Assembly (NCBI GenBank): GCA_017395065.1
Contig: JAFPWH010000066.1
Location: forward strand, 1 to 39,451
DNA length: 39,451 nucleotides
Reading direction: 5' to 3'
Source: Clostridia bacterium
GTDB lineage: Bacteria; Bacillota; Clostridia; Christensenellales; Aristaeellaceae
Of the stretch, positions 1 to 6,643 are shown one piece after another. Both the position numbers and the translations under genes were made by a program. Position 1 is the first letter of the stretch. Each line of letters begins with the position of its first letter. Below the pieces are notes generated by a model. That model ran no database searches. It had not been told where the DNA came from and saw only the letters and a program-made list of their open reading frames with translations.

Positions 1-75
1 ACACAGAAGTTAAGCCTCTTAGCGCCGAAGGTACTTGGCTGGCAACGGCCCGGGAGATTAGGACGCCGCCGGATT
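1..75 (+). rRNA. rrf: 5S ribosomal RNA, 3' part (5' end outside window)
   Basis: The first ~75 bases match the 3' two thirds of bacterial 5S rRNA: the GAAGTTAAGC block of loop B, the AGCGCCGA-GGTACTT segment, and the closing GGGAGA-TAGGACGCCGCC arm. The 5' strand of the terminal helix lies before base 1, so the exact 3' end cannot be fixed by pairing; about 75 is an estimate. It implies that an rRNA operon ends here, with the downstream tRNA-Asn as its likely companion. Confidence 0.9.
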
Positions 76-80
76 CCAAC

Positions 81-104
81 GAGGGGATAAGCAATTATCC
101 CCTC
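81..104 (+). other. Perfect 10-bp hairpin with GCAA tetraloop after 5S rRNA
   Basis: GAGGGGATAA (81-90) and TTATCCCCTC (95-104) are exact reverse complements separated by the GNRA tetraloop GCAA. No T-run follows (the next bases are AATTC), so it is not a canonical intrinsic terminator. Its place directly behind 5S suggests an rRNA-tRNA spacer processing or stability hairpin. Bases 105-210 between it and the tRNA contain nothing else I recognise. Confidence 0.6.
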
Positions 105-210
105 AATTCAAATAGAAAAGAGCAGCAAACCGGGACTCGGAAAAGCAATCAGCTACCCTCCCACCCACATCCCGCGCAGCGCCGCTCAAACCGCACTCCC
201 ACAAAGATAA

Positions 211-283
<73 letters not shown>

Positions 284-284
284 G

Positions 285-330
285 AAAGTCCTCATTCAGA
301 TCAGTCGATCGGATGGGGACTTTTTTATTT
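285..330 (+). terminator. Intrinsic terminator after tRNA-Asn
   Basis: AAAGTCCTCATTC just after the tRNA pairs, with one G-U and minor mismatch, with GGATGGGGACTTT, and the 3' arm runs into a TTTTTTATTTT tract. This is a good Rho-independent terminator closing the rRNA/tRNA transcript. Confidence 0.85.
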
Positions 331-514
331 TCAGCCGAAAATCTGCTAAGAACCAATCATACCACAATTCAAACGGCAACGGCTGCTAAAGGCGAAGTAC
401 ATCGTAAGCGCAAAATAGATTACACCTCGCAAAGGAGTCAAAGAAGTGAGATACCGTGTCTAAGGAAGTTGGATAGAATCTAAGCGATTTTGTCAGACAC
501 GGGAGGTGCAACAA

Positions 515-610
515 GTGAGAATACAGGCAATAAAGCACGAGGCATATCCGGATGGGTTTATCCACGTTTTATCAATTCGCGGTTTTGAGCCGAAGGAAAG
601 TTCATATTGA
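515..610 (+). CDS. Possible small protein of 31 residues (GTG start)
   Basis: A strong GGGAGGTG site (501-508) sits six bases before a GTG codon that opens a 31-codon frame ending TGA at 608-610. The product is basic and mixed in composition and matches nothing I know. Just upstream, AAAGGAG (431-437) precedes a GTG at 446 that opens a five-residue frame (MRYRV, stop 461-463). Between the two, CCGTGTCT (454-461) and AGACACGG (495-502) form an 8-bp inverted repeat, so two translation starts flank a potential hairpin. The stop overlaps the -35 box of the next promoter. It could be a leader peptide pair, a small protein, or a decayed gene end. No other gene is visible in 331-606. Confidence 0.3.
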   Translation: MRIQAIKHEAYPDGFIHVLSIRGFEPKESSY

Positions 611-635
611 CGTCAATCGTATTAATATGTATAAT
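607..635 (+). promoter_or_regulatory. Sigma-A-type promoter for the YdcF-like gene
   Basis: TTGACG (607-612) and a perfect TATAAT (630-635) are separated by 17 bases. The -35 box lies inside the palindrome TTGACGTCAA (607-616), a possible operator. The gene starts ~60 bases downstream at 704. Confidence 0.8.
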
Positions 636-703
636 TTAATCGGCCAGTTCCTGAAAAGAAGAATTCAGGCTTATATCGCTGAGAAAGAGGGGAATGCCGG
701 AAG

Positions 704-1546
704 ATGAAAACCAAACTGATTGTGTTGATCCTTGTGATATGTATGGCAGCTGCAATAACCCTTCATGCCACGGCTGAAGAAAGAACTTCCGATCCGATCC
801 AGCCACAGATCGAACGGATCGTGGTGTCCTACGCAGCCAACGGAACAAAAGATGAGAAAGCACTGTCGGCCCTTGTCTCACTTGAACCGTCAATTGGTGA
901 AAAATGGACGCGCATCATGGATCTTTGGGAAGCACCCGTTACGGTTTATGACGCGCTTCAGGACGACCTGCCAGGTGATGATTCGCTGTGTCTGATCGCG
1001 CTTGGTTTTCAACTGAACCCGGATGGCACGATTCGTGAAGAACTGGAAGAGCGCCTGAAAGTAATGCTTGCCGCGTCGGAGAAATATCCGAACGCGCTCA
1101 TTGTATGCACAGGCGGCGGCACAGCTGCCGACGACCCGTCTGCGACAGAAGCCGGCCGGATGGCTGAATGGCTTGAGGCGCACGGTGTGGATCCTTCCCG
1201 GCTGATCGCAGAGGACCGTTCCCTGACCACCGCACAGAATGCCATCTATACTTTTGACATCCTGGCGAAGCTGTATCCGCAGGTGAAACAGATCGCCGTA
1301 ATTACCAGCGATTATCACATTGCTACCGGAGTTCTGCTGTTCGGCGCGGAAGCGATTCTCCGTGACAGCGATATTGAGATCGTCGGCAATGCCGCGTGGC
1401 ATGCGCCCGGCGGCACACTGTCAACGATGTTCCAGGCAGGTGCGCTGATCGAGCTGTCGGGAGATGTGGAGACAGCCTTCGAGATCTATTATGAAACCTA
1501 CGATATACACGAATTGCCTCCGCTGCACAATGATTCTGCGCAGTAA
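704..1546 (+). CDS. Exported DUF218/YdcF-like protein
   Basis: 280 residues. The N terminus is a signal peptide: MKTK, a hydrophobic stretch to about residue 20, then ATA-EE. The rest fits the DUF218 (YdcF/SanA/ElyC) family: a first strand ending IALGFQLNPDG (around residue 100), then a CTGGG segment, EAGRMAEWLEAHGV, and ED-S-TTAQNA before a VITSDYH segment (around 205). The family binds nucleotide-like ligands and some members affect envelope polysaccharide metabolism; the substrate is unknown. The ATG is preceded by an AGAGGGG-type site slightly far away (about 13 bases). It is monocistronic behind a near-consensus promoter; no terminator is obvious afterwards. Confidence 0.85.
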   Translation: MKTKLIVLILVICMAAAITLHATAEERTSDPIQPQIERIVVSYAANGTKDEKALSALVSLEPSIGEKWTRIMDLWEAPVTVYDALQDDLPGDDSLCLIALGFQLNPDGTIREELEERLKVMLAASEKYPNALIVCTGGGTAADDPSATEAGRMAEWLEAHGVDPSRLIAEDRSLTTAQNAIYTFDILAKLYPQVKQIAVITSDYHIATGVLLFGAEAILRDSDIEIVGNAAWHAPGGTLSTMFQAGALIELSGDVETAFEIYYETYDIHELPPLHNDSAQ

Positions 1547-1640
1547 GACAAAGGAAAACAGGAACAGAGCTTGCAAGGCGCGACCGAAACAATGTGTTCA
1601 GCAGCGCTTCTGACTAAACTCCACCCCAAGCCCTATCAAA

Positions 1641-1787
1641 GCGAGCCTGTGAAGAAAAGCCAGCGAATTATGTGAAAATCGAGGCCTTCTGTGATAGAAT
1701 AATAAATCATAGGAGGCCTTGATTATGGTAAACAAGAAGAAAGAGCACTAAAAGCCGGGGCCATGACGAAAGGGAAACGGAACATCA
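1641..1787 (+). mobile_element. IS256-family remnant, copy 1 (5' end of transposase)
   Basis: This stretch is a diverged copy of 2559-2706: both share a TGTGATAGAATAA-AAATCATAGGAGGC leader, an AGGAGG site, and the start of a transposase frame. Here the frame opens with ATG at ~1724 (MVNKKKEH) and hits a stop after eight codons. Beyond it, MTKGKRNIT still matches the N terminus of IS256-family transposases in another register. At about 1787 the match stops where a second element end begins. It is a decayed fragment, not a functional gene. Confidence 0.6.
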
Positions 1788-1896
1788 CGAGTCCATCCCA
1801 AATTTTGTGTAAACCTCCAAACTGGTGTATAATAAGAGTAACAGGATGGAGGTTTTAATAATGGCGAAAAAGAACGGAAGACAGAGAAGTCCATAA
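1788..1896 (+). mobile_element. End of a second, unrelated IS with truncated transposase start
   Basis: The join at ~1787 is followed by GTCCATCCCAAATTTTGTGTAAACC. Read on the minus strand, this resembles the terminal inverted repeats of IS256-group elements (GTTTACACAAAAT...). A promoter (1805-1833), a GGATGGAGG site and an ATG at 1861 follow, giving an 11-codon frame MAKKNGRQRSP that stops at 1894-1896. This looks like the left end of an insertion sequence whose body has been lost, inserted into or recombined with copy 1. Confidence 0.5.
1805..1833 (+). promoter_or_regulatory. IS-borne promoter now upstream of the unknown 190-residue gene
   Basis: TTGTGT (1805-1810), a 17-base spacer and a perfect TATAAT (1828-1833) lie within the IS end. 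With the transposase body gone, the first long frame downstream is the gene at 1908. Confidence 0.55.
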
Positions 1897-1907
1897 ATGA
1901 TTTATCT

Positions 1908-2480
1908 ATGAATTGGTTATCCGATACACAGTTTTTTGAGGATATAAAGGCCTTTCTGTCTGAGCCTGTTGACCTCAAAAGGCTATCGTCGGAATCGTTA
2001 CCTGCGCCCAATCCAATTGATTGGAAGAATGGAGATGCGTTCGCTTTCCCCTTGCGATCAGAAATCGCTAAAAAGTACCATATAGAGAACCGATATGCTG
2101 TAATTTGGAAGATATATGATGAAGCTAAGACATGGCGGAAACAAGCACACATAGTCTATCTTTCTGTCTGTGAACAAGATAGAATACCAAAAACATGTGA
2201 AGATATGCTTAACTTAGGTTTCATTCCTCATCAACCACGTTTGGACGGAAGCGTTTATGAATTTGAATTTGCTCTCTATATCGATAGTCTTCATATAATA
2301 AGCGAAATGCAAATATTCAAAATAGGAAATTATCCGGGCAAACCACAACTGAAATCGGAAATCAAAAATTCGAGCGCTTCACCTGGTTATCCGATCTTTG
2401 CCGATTACAAGAAAGATAATATCTATGATTTGGAACGGATTCTCTGCGTGCTTTACAAGAGTTATGGCTTATATACATAA
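1908..2480 (+). CDS. Hypothetical protein, 190 residues
   Basis: I do not recognise the family. The predicted product is soluble, rich in aromatic and charged residues, and has no signal peptide or membrane segment. A block GDAFAFPL followed by a hydrophobic strand and VYLSVCEQDR suggests a compact alpha/beta fold, a style often seen in immunity-type proteins, but that is only an impression. The first ATG at 1908 has no convincing ribosome binding site. The frame is open upstream to 1842 without another good start, so the original 5' end may have been replaced by the IS end. Base composition is clearly AT-richer than the core genes of this window, in line with transfer. Confidence 0.6.
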   Translation: MNWLSDTQFFEDIKAFLSEPVDLKRLSSESLPAPNPIDWKNGDAFAFPLRSEIAKKYHIENRYAVIWKIYDEAKTWRKQAHIVYLSVCEQDRIPKTCEDMLNLGFIPHQPRLDGSVYEFEFALYIDSLHIISEMQIFKIGNYPGKPQLKSEIKNSSASPGYPIFADYKKDNIYDLERILCVLYKSYGLYT

Positions 2481-2558
2481 TTTGAAGAAGAGCCAAAAAA
2501 CCAGTTAGCGTGCTGGTTATCTTATTGTCTTGATTGCTATAATGAAGATGCACCACAC

Positions 2559-2907
2559 GCGAGCTTGTGAAAAAAGTCTGTAAACAGGTGAAAACCGAGG
2601 CTTTTTGTGATAGAATAACAAATCATAGGAGGCTTTGATTATAGCAAACGAGAAGAAAGAGAATTACAAACCAGGACCCATGACGGAAGGGAAACGGAAC
2701 ATCATCCGGGGATTGCCGCAGAAATACATCATCGAAAGTGCGGCCGACATACAGGAAGCGCTGAAAGACTTACTGAGCGGGACGATCAAGGAGATGATGC
2801 AAATTTACAAGGTTACCGCGCCGATCACGGCCGACGTCAAGCAAACGCATAATGAAAAGCTTGAGCTCTGGATCAGCGCTTTGCCCCCCCTGAAGCTGTG
2901 GAAATAA
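2559..2907 (+). mobile_element. IS256-family transposase remnant, copy 2, fused to a repeated tail
   Basis: The leader matches copy 1, including the AGGAGG site, but the start codon is ATA where copy 1 has ATG. The frame (best read from a TTG at 2635 to stop 2905-2907) contains MTEGKRNIIRGLPQKY, then ESAADIQEALKDLLSGTIK, matching the first ~45 residues of IS256-family transposases. After that the protein diverges and ends KLELWISALPP. The same tail recurs at ~4050-4080 downstream of the LRR gene. The DDE catalytic region is absent, so this is an inactive deletion derivative. Confidence 0.75.
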
Positions 2908-2951
2908 AATGAAGAAACAGCACACAAATAAATGAAAAGGATGGAACCGGT

Positions 2952-3917
2952 GTGAAAAGAGAGTTTTGCTTTGTTCTGATTATCCTGTTTGCCATATGTC
3001 CTGCAGCTTTGGCTGAAAGTGCCGGAAGTGAAGATTTCTATTTCGACAATTATACATACAGGATGCTTGAAGATGGCACAGCTGAGATTACCGGTTATAC
3101 CGGGGAGGCACAAGAACTCATCGTACCAAACTGCTTTGGTGAAACACGTGTGACATCCATCGCTCCATTCGCGTTTTCTCGCTGTCTTGACTTAAACGTT
3201 GTGCAATTGCAGGAAGGTCTGACGAATCTTGGCGAAAGAGCGTTTTTTGCCTGCGAAAACCTGAAACGCATCGATCTGCCGGAAGGCCTTTTATATATCG
3301 GAGAAGGCGCTTTTACAAAATGTACGGAACTGAAAGAAATAAGTCTTCCGGCCACCATGACCGAAATTGCAGCATGGACGTTTGCTTATTGTGAAAAGCT
3401 TGAAAATATCAAGCTGCCGGAAGGTCTCGCCTCGATTGGTGACATTGCGTTCGGCAGATGTTTGATGTTGAACAGCATTGAACTTCCCGATGGGCTGATG
3501 TTTCTTGGCAGCCAGGCTTTTAGCTATTGCGAAAGCCTGACTGAGATCACTATACCCGACAGCATAACGAAAATCAATACACAAACCTTCTTTAACTGTA
3601 CCAATTTACGTAACGTATACTTGCCATTTGAATTGACTTCAATTGATGATATGGCGTTTGCTTATTGCGAAAGTTTAGAGGCTGTACCCATTCCGGAGAG
3701 TGTTACCGAAATCGGGTGGAACGCTTTTTTCGGTTGTACAAGCTTAAATAGCATGAATCTCCCTGCCAGTTTAACAGAAATCAATAAAAACGCATTTGAC
3801 TGTTGCAATGCAAACCTTGTATTTTATGTTGAAAAGAATTCATACGCAGAACGATATTGCCTTGAAAATGATTATGTATACCGTTATGCAAATGACATCC
3901 CGTTTGCATATGATTGA
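2952..3917 (+). CDS. Secreted BspA-like leucine-rich repeat protein
   Basis: 321 residues from a GTG start, with AAAAGGATGG upstream. The N terminus (MKREF, hydrophobic core, ALA-ES) is a signal peptide cleaved near residue 21. From about residue 60 to 305 there are roughly ten LRR_5 (BspA/TpLRR-type) repeats of 23 residues with the pattern AF-x2-C-x2-L-x2-I-x-LP-x4-I. There is no LPXTG, dockerin or SLH anchor at the C terminus, so it is probably secreted or held by other means. Relatives bind host proteins or act as surface adhesins. It sits between two transposon-derived stretches and is monocistronic. Confidence 0.88.
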   Translation: MKREFCFVLIILFAICPAALAESAGSEDFYFDNYTYRMLEDGTAEITGYTGEAQELIVPNCFGETRVTSIAPFAFSRCLDLNVVQLQEGLTNLGERAFFACENLKRIDLPEGLLYIGEGAFTKCTELKEISLPATMTEIAAWTFAYCEKLENIKLPEGLASIGDIAFGRCLMLNSIELPDGLMFLGSQAFSYCESLTEITIPDSITKINTQTFFNCTNLRNVYLPFELTSIDDMAFAYCESLEAVPIPESVTEIGWNAFFGCTSLNSMNLPASLTEINKNAFDCCNANLVFYVEKNSYAERYCLENDYVYRYANDIPFAYD

Positions 3918-3976
3918 GCATGAGAAATCCTGCCTTGCAGATGAGATCAATCTGTGGAACGTCGAGAGATTTATGA

Positions 3977-4126
3977 TCCCTGTTCGAGGAGAACCGGCTC
4001 GATGAATATCTGAAGAATAAGAACGAGAAGACGAATCAGACAAAGCTTGAGCTCCGGATCAGCGCTTTGCCCCCTGAAGCTGTGGAAACAAAAATGCCTC
4101 ACACGAGCCTGATCGATTATGATTGA
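3977..4126 (+). pseudogene. Degenerate coding tail repeated from 2840-2907
   Basis: A frame open from 3977 to the stop at 4124-4126 encodes LFEENRLDEYLKNKNEKT and then KLELRISALPPEAVETK. It has no start codon in context. Its middle part is nearly identical in DNA to 2855-2905 (AAGCTTGAGCTC then GGATCAGCGCTTTGCCCCC). It is the 3' end of an unidentified gene family of which two truncated copies remain in this accessory region. 3918-3976 and 4127-4168 hold nothing else recognisable beyond a GCCC-TTCG-GGC mini-hairpin at ~4142. Confidence 0.45.
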
Positions 4127-4168
4127 TTTTTGATTGATTTTGCCCTTCGGGCGTCCTTCAGGAAAGCG

Positions 4169-4672
4169 CTACGAATCGGAGTTCTTATGGCGAACGGTCC
4201 ACCCGCTGCGGTAGTAAAGGGCCAGAAGAAGCACGATCAGGTCGAAAACGCCGACAATGATCGCCAAGTCACTTACCTTACTGGAGGCGGCCGCTTTATC
4301 CGCATACTCTTCCCAACGCGCGTCTCTTTCAGCCTTGGCTTTTTCTGTCAGACGCTGCAAGCCTTCGGGATCGTCTGAATAGGTTGCGACGCAGCGGGTA
4401 AAGTCCGGCCATTTTTCCTCCCATCTTGCAATTTGACGCTGTGTCTGCGCTGAGTTTGCCGAAGAAGGATCGCTGTGCAGGGCGATGGTCTCGGCGACCT
4501 TTTCGTACATATCGACTACGCTCTGCGCGTCGTTCAATGCTTTTTCTTCTTTCTCATGGTCAAGCGATTTAGTGACAAAGAACACGCCCGTGCAAAGCAG
4601 CAGGACAACGACGCAAACAATGATCAAAACCTTGCTCGGGGTGCCCGGCTTTGTGGTATAAGTGAATAACAT
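4169..4672 (-). CDS. Hypothetical membrane protein with two TM segments
   Basis: 167 residues. A first TM helix lies near residues 14-34 (LIIVCVVVLLLCTGVFFV) and a second near 132-152 (AIIVGVFDLIVLLLALYY). Between them is a ~95-residue helical, charged region with a possible coiled-coil. The topology suggests a hairpin with the middle domain outside or inside the membrane; the family is unknown to me. The start has AAAGGAG eight bases upstream. It lies 60 bases behind the lipoprotein gene on the same strand, so the two are probably co-transcribed from the promoter at 5278-5306. Confidence 0.7.
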   Translation of the reverse strand: MLFTYTTKPGTPSKVLIIVCVVVLLLCTGVFFVTKSLDHEKEEKALNDAQSVVDMYEKVAETIALHSDPSSANSAQTQRQIARWEEKWPDFTRCVATYSDDPEGLQRLTEKAKAERDARWEEYADKAAASSKVSDLAIIVGVFDLIVLLLALYYRSGWTVRHKNSDS

Positions 4673-4732
4673 GACACTCTCTCCTTTGACAGATGCTGCT
4701 TCCCGAGGAAAGCGCTTTCAGGATTTATGGGA

Positions 4733-5248
4733 TCACGGATTGATGGGAACCGCTTTTTCGTTTCGGAGGTACCATCTGCCGTCGACCTTTACCACTTCGA
4801 TCACATAGCGCATGCTTCTTGAATTCGAGGGCGTCAGATCCGACAGCAGGAGCGTGAGATTTCCGATCTCGACACCGTCGCCGCTGTCCGTCGTTTCATA
4901 ATTGACATACGATATGTCGTTGACCCATGTCCTGAATTCCAGATCCCACAGATAATTCTTGTTCTCTTTTTCAAAGACCTCGAAGTTATTAAAGTAGACG
5001 TTTTGCTTGATCTTCGGACTGATCATTTTCCAATACGCTTCTGCGGGAGTGAGGCCGCTTTGCGTTTTGCCTTGAAGAATGGCCTGATAGTTTGAAGCAA
5101 TTTCCTTTGGGCTCGAGTAGCCGTCTGAATCTTCCTCCCCGCAGGAAGACAGCAAGAGGACGCACAGGGTCGCCAGCAAAACCAGCGCCGTCAGCTTTAT
5201 TGCGCGAGTCTTTTTGAAGGCCGGGGCCGATGACATGGAAAGCTTCAT
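4733..5248 (-). CDS. Lipoprotein with NTF2/DUF4878-like domain
   Basis: 171 residues. A hydrophobic signal (about 18-35) ends in LLSSC-GEE, a lipobox with the lipidated Cys near residue 36. The mature part contains an SPKEIASNYQAIL helix and a closing strand pair MRYVIEVVKVDGRWYLRN. This is the usual end of NTF2-like extracytoplasmic domains (DUF4878 type), where 'VDGRWYL' is typical. The function is unknown. A perfect AAAGGAG site lies seven bases before ATG, and a good promoter lies upstream. It is the first gene of a two-gene minus-strand unit with the membrane protein at 4169-4672. Confidence 0.8.
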   Translation of the reverse strand: MKLSMSSAPAFKKTRAIKLTALVLLATLCVLLLSSCGEEDSDGYSSPKEIASNYQAILQGKTQSGLTPAEAYWKMISPKIKQNVYFNNFEVFEKENKNYLWDLEFRTWVNDISYVNYETTDSGDGVEIGNLTLLLSDLTPSNSRSMRYVIEVVKVDGRWYLRNEKAVPINP

Positions 5249-5277
5249 TTCTTTTCTCCTTTGTGTTGATGATTTGT

Positions 5278-5306
5278 ATTATAAATCAAAGCGGCTGTAC
5301 TTGCAA
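5278..5306 (-). promoter_or_regulatory. Promoter of the lipoprotein/membrane protein pair
   Basis: On the minus strand TTGCAA (5306-5301), a 17-base spacer and TATAAT (5283-5278) lie 30 bases upstream of the ATG at 5248. Confidence 0.75.
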
Positions 5307-5340
5307 GTGTTTTGTGAGTTTTATGACAGACGGCGTCTGC

Positions 5341-5514
5341 TTAGGCCGCATACTCCCGTTCTTCGACCGGGAACGGTTCGTATTCCGAGAAGTCATCTTC
5401 GATCCGGGTTCATTCGCCGATCATACTGACGTCATGGGCGATCAGGTCGCTAAAGAATTCTTCCCTTGCGTCTCTGTTCTCTTCAAGCGTTCCGCTTTCG
5501 GCCGGATTCGGGGT
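5341..5514 (-). pseudogene. Coding-like fragment interrupted by one TGA
   Basis: One minus-strand frame is open from 5514 to a TAA at 5343-5341 except for a single TGA at 5412-5410. The two halves read as acidic, protein-like sequence (EENRDAREEFFSDLIAHDV; then RIEDDFSEYEPFPVEERE). There is no start codon with a ribosome binding site. It looks like a gene end inactivated by a nonsense change; the family is unknown. TGA ends several genes here, so recoding as Trp is unlikely. Nothing else is recognisable in 5307-5520. Confidence 0.35.
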
Positions 5515-5520
5515 TTATAA

Positions 5521-5571
5521 AGCCGTTCCGGGGCGCGAAGACGGTATTCGTGCTCCGGAACGGCTGTTTTT
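5521..5571 (-). terminator. Hairpin terminator at the end of the long minus-strand directon
   Basis: AGCCGTTCCGG (5521-5531) and CCGGAACGGCT (5555-5565) form a perfect 11-bp stem. In the minus direction the stem is followed by TTTATAAA, and in the plus direction by GTTTTT, so it may act both ways. It lies ~30 bases past the stop of the aldo/keto reductase gene. Confidence 0.75.
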
Positions 5572-5602
5572 GGCCGGGACGCGCGGATCCGGCGGCGGGG
5601 TT

Positions 5603-6598
5603 TTACTTCGCCAGGATCTCGTCGATCCGATCGAGCTCTTCTTTCGTGAAATCGCTGCCGTCGACGGCTTTTACGTTTTCGGTGATCTGCTCGGGGCGGC
5701 TGGCGCCGATGAGGGCGGAGGTCACCACGTCGTTTCGCAGCACCCATTTGAGCGACATCTGGGCCAGCGTCTGCCCGCGGGACAGGGCGATCTCGTTGAG
5801 GAGGCGCGTCTTTGCGGCCTTTTCCTCAGTGATGGATTCGGGCTTTAAGTATCTGGCGTCGTGCGCGGCGCGGGAATCGGCGGGAATGCCGTTTAGGTAT
5901 CTGCCGGCCAGAAGCCCGCTTGCCAGCGGCGCGAACGCGATGCAGCCCACGCCCTCCCTTTCGAGCACGTCGCCCAGGCCGTTTTCGATGGAGCGGTTGA
6001 AGAGCGAGTAATTGGGCTGGTGGATCAGCATCGGCGTGCCCATGGCCCTGAGCGTGCGGATGGCGGTCTCGGCCTGCGCGGGATCGTAGTAGTTGGAGAT
6101 GCCCACGTACAGCGCCTTTCCGCTCCTTACGATCAGATCCAGCGCGCCCATCGTTTCCTCTATGGGCGTGGCGGGGTCGGGCCTGTGGTGGTAGAAGATG
6201 TCCACGTAGTCCAGATGCATGCGCTTTAAGGACTGGTCGAGGCTCGCGATCAGGTACTTGCGGCTGCCGTGATCTCCGTAGGGGCCGGGCCACATGTCGT
6301 AGCCGGCCTTGGTCGAGATGACGAGCTCGTCCCTGTGGCTGTGCCAGTCGCGGTCCATGTGGATGCCGAAATTGCGTTCGGCTTCGCCGTAGGGCGGGCC
6401 GTAATTGTTGGCGAGGTCGAAGTGCGTGATGCCGCAGTCGAACGCCGTGCGCAGTATGCTCTGCTGCTGTCCGAAGGGCGTGATGTTTCCGAAATTGTGC
6501 CAAAGGCCCAGAGAGATCGCGGGCAGCATGAGGCCGCTGCGTCCGCATCTGCGGTAAAAGCCGCTGTGTTCATAGCGGTGTTCGTCGGGTGTATACAT
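5603..6598 (-). CDS. Aldo/keto reductase (L-glyceraldehyde-3-phosphate reductase type)
   Basis: 331 residues, usual length for the YghZ/Gpr/MgrA group. Visible family features: GLWHNFG, the FDLANNYG segment with the catalytic Asp and Tyr, the STKAGY segment with the catalytic Lys, VDIFYHHRPDP with the active-site His, and a C-terminal ALIGASRPEQITEN NADP-binding loop. These enzymes reduce small aldehydes (L-glyceraldehyde 3-phosphate, methylglyoxal) with NADPH in the cytoplasm. It is the last gene of the long minus-strand series, 45 bases after the preceding gene, and is followed by a terminator. Next to sugar catabolic genes it may detoxify or recycle an aldehyde product. Confidence 0.9.
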   Translation of the reverse strand: MYTPDEHRYEHSGFYRRCGRSGLMLPAISLGLWHNFGNITPFGQQQSILRTAFDCGITHFDLANNYGPPYGEAERNFGIHMDRDWHSHRDELVISTKAGYDMWPGPYGDHGSRKYLIASLDQSLKRMHLDYVDIFYHHRPDPATPIEETMGALDLIVRSGKALYVGISNYYDPAQAETAIRTLRAMGTPMLIHQPNYSLFNRSIENGLGDVLEREGVGCIAFAPLASGLLAGRYLNGIPADSRAAHDARYLKPESITEEKAAKTRLLNEIALSRGQTLAQMSLKWVLRNDVVTSALIGASRPEQITENVKAVDGSDFTKEELDRIDEILAK

Positions 6599-6643
6599 GG
6601 CTTTTCTCCTTTTGTCGGTATTGCCCCTGCGGGCTTTGGTGGA

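Noticed and set aside
5230-5520. A 96-codon plus-strand frame upstream of the terminator
   Set aside because: It has no ribosome binding site, starts inside the lipoprotein gene on the other strand and crosses that gene's promoter.
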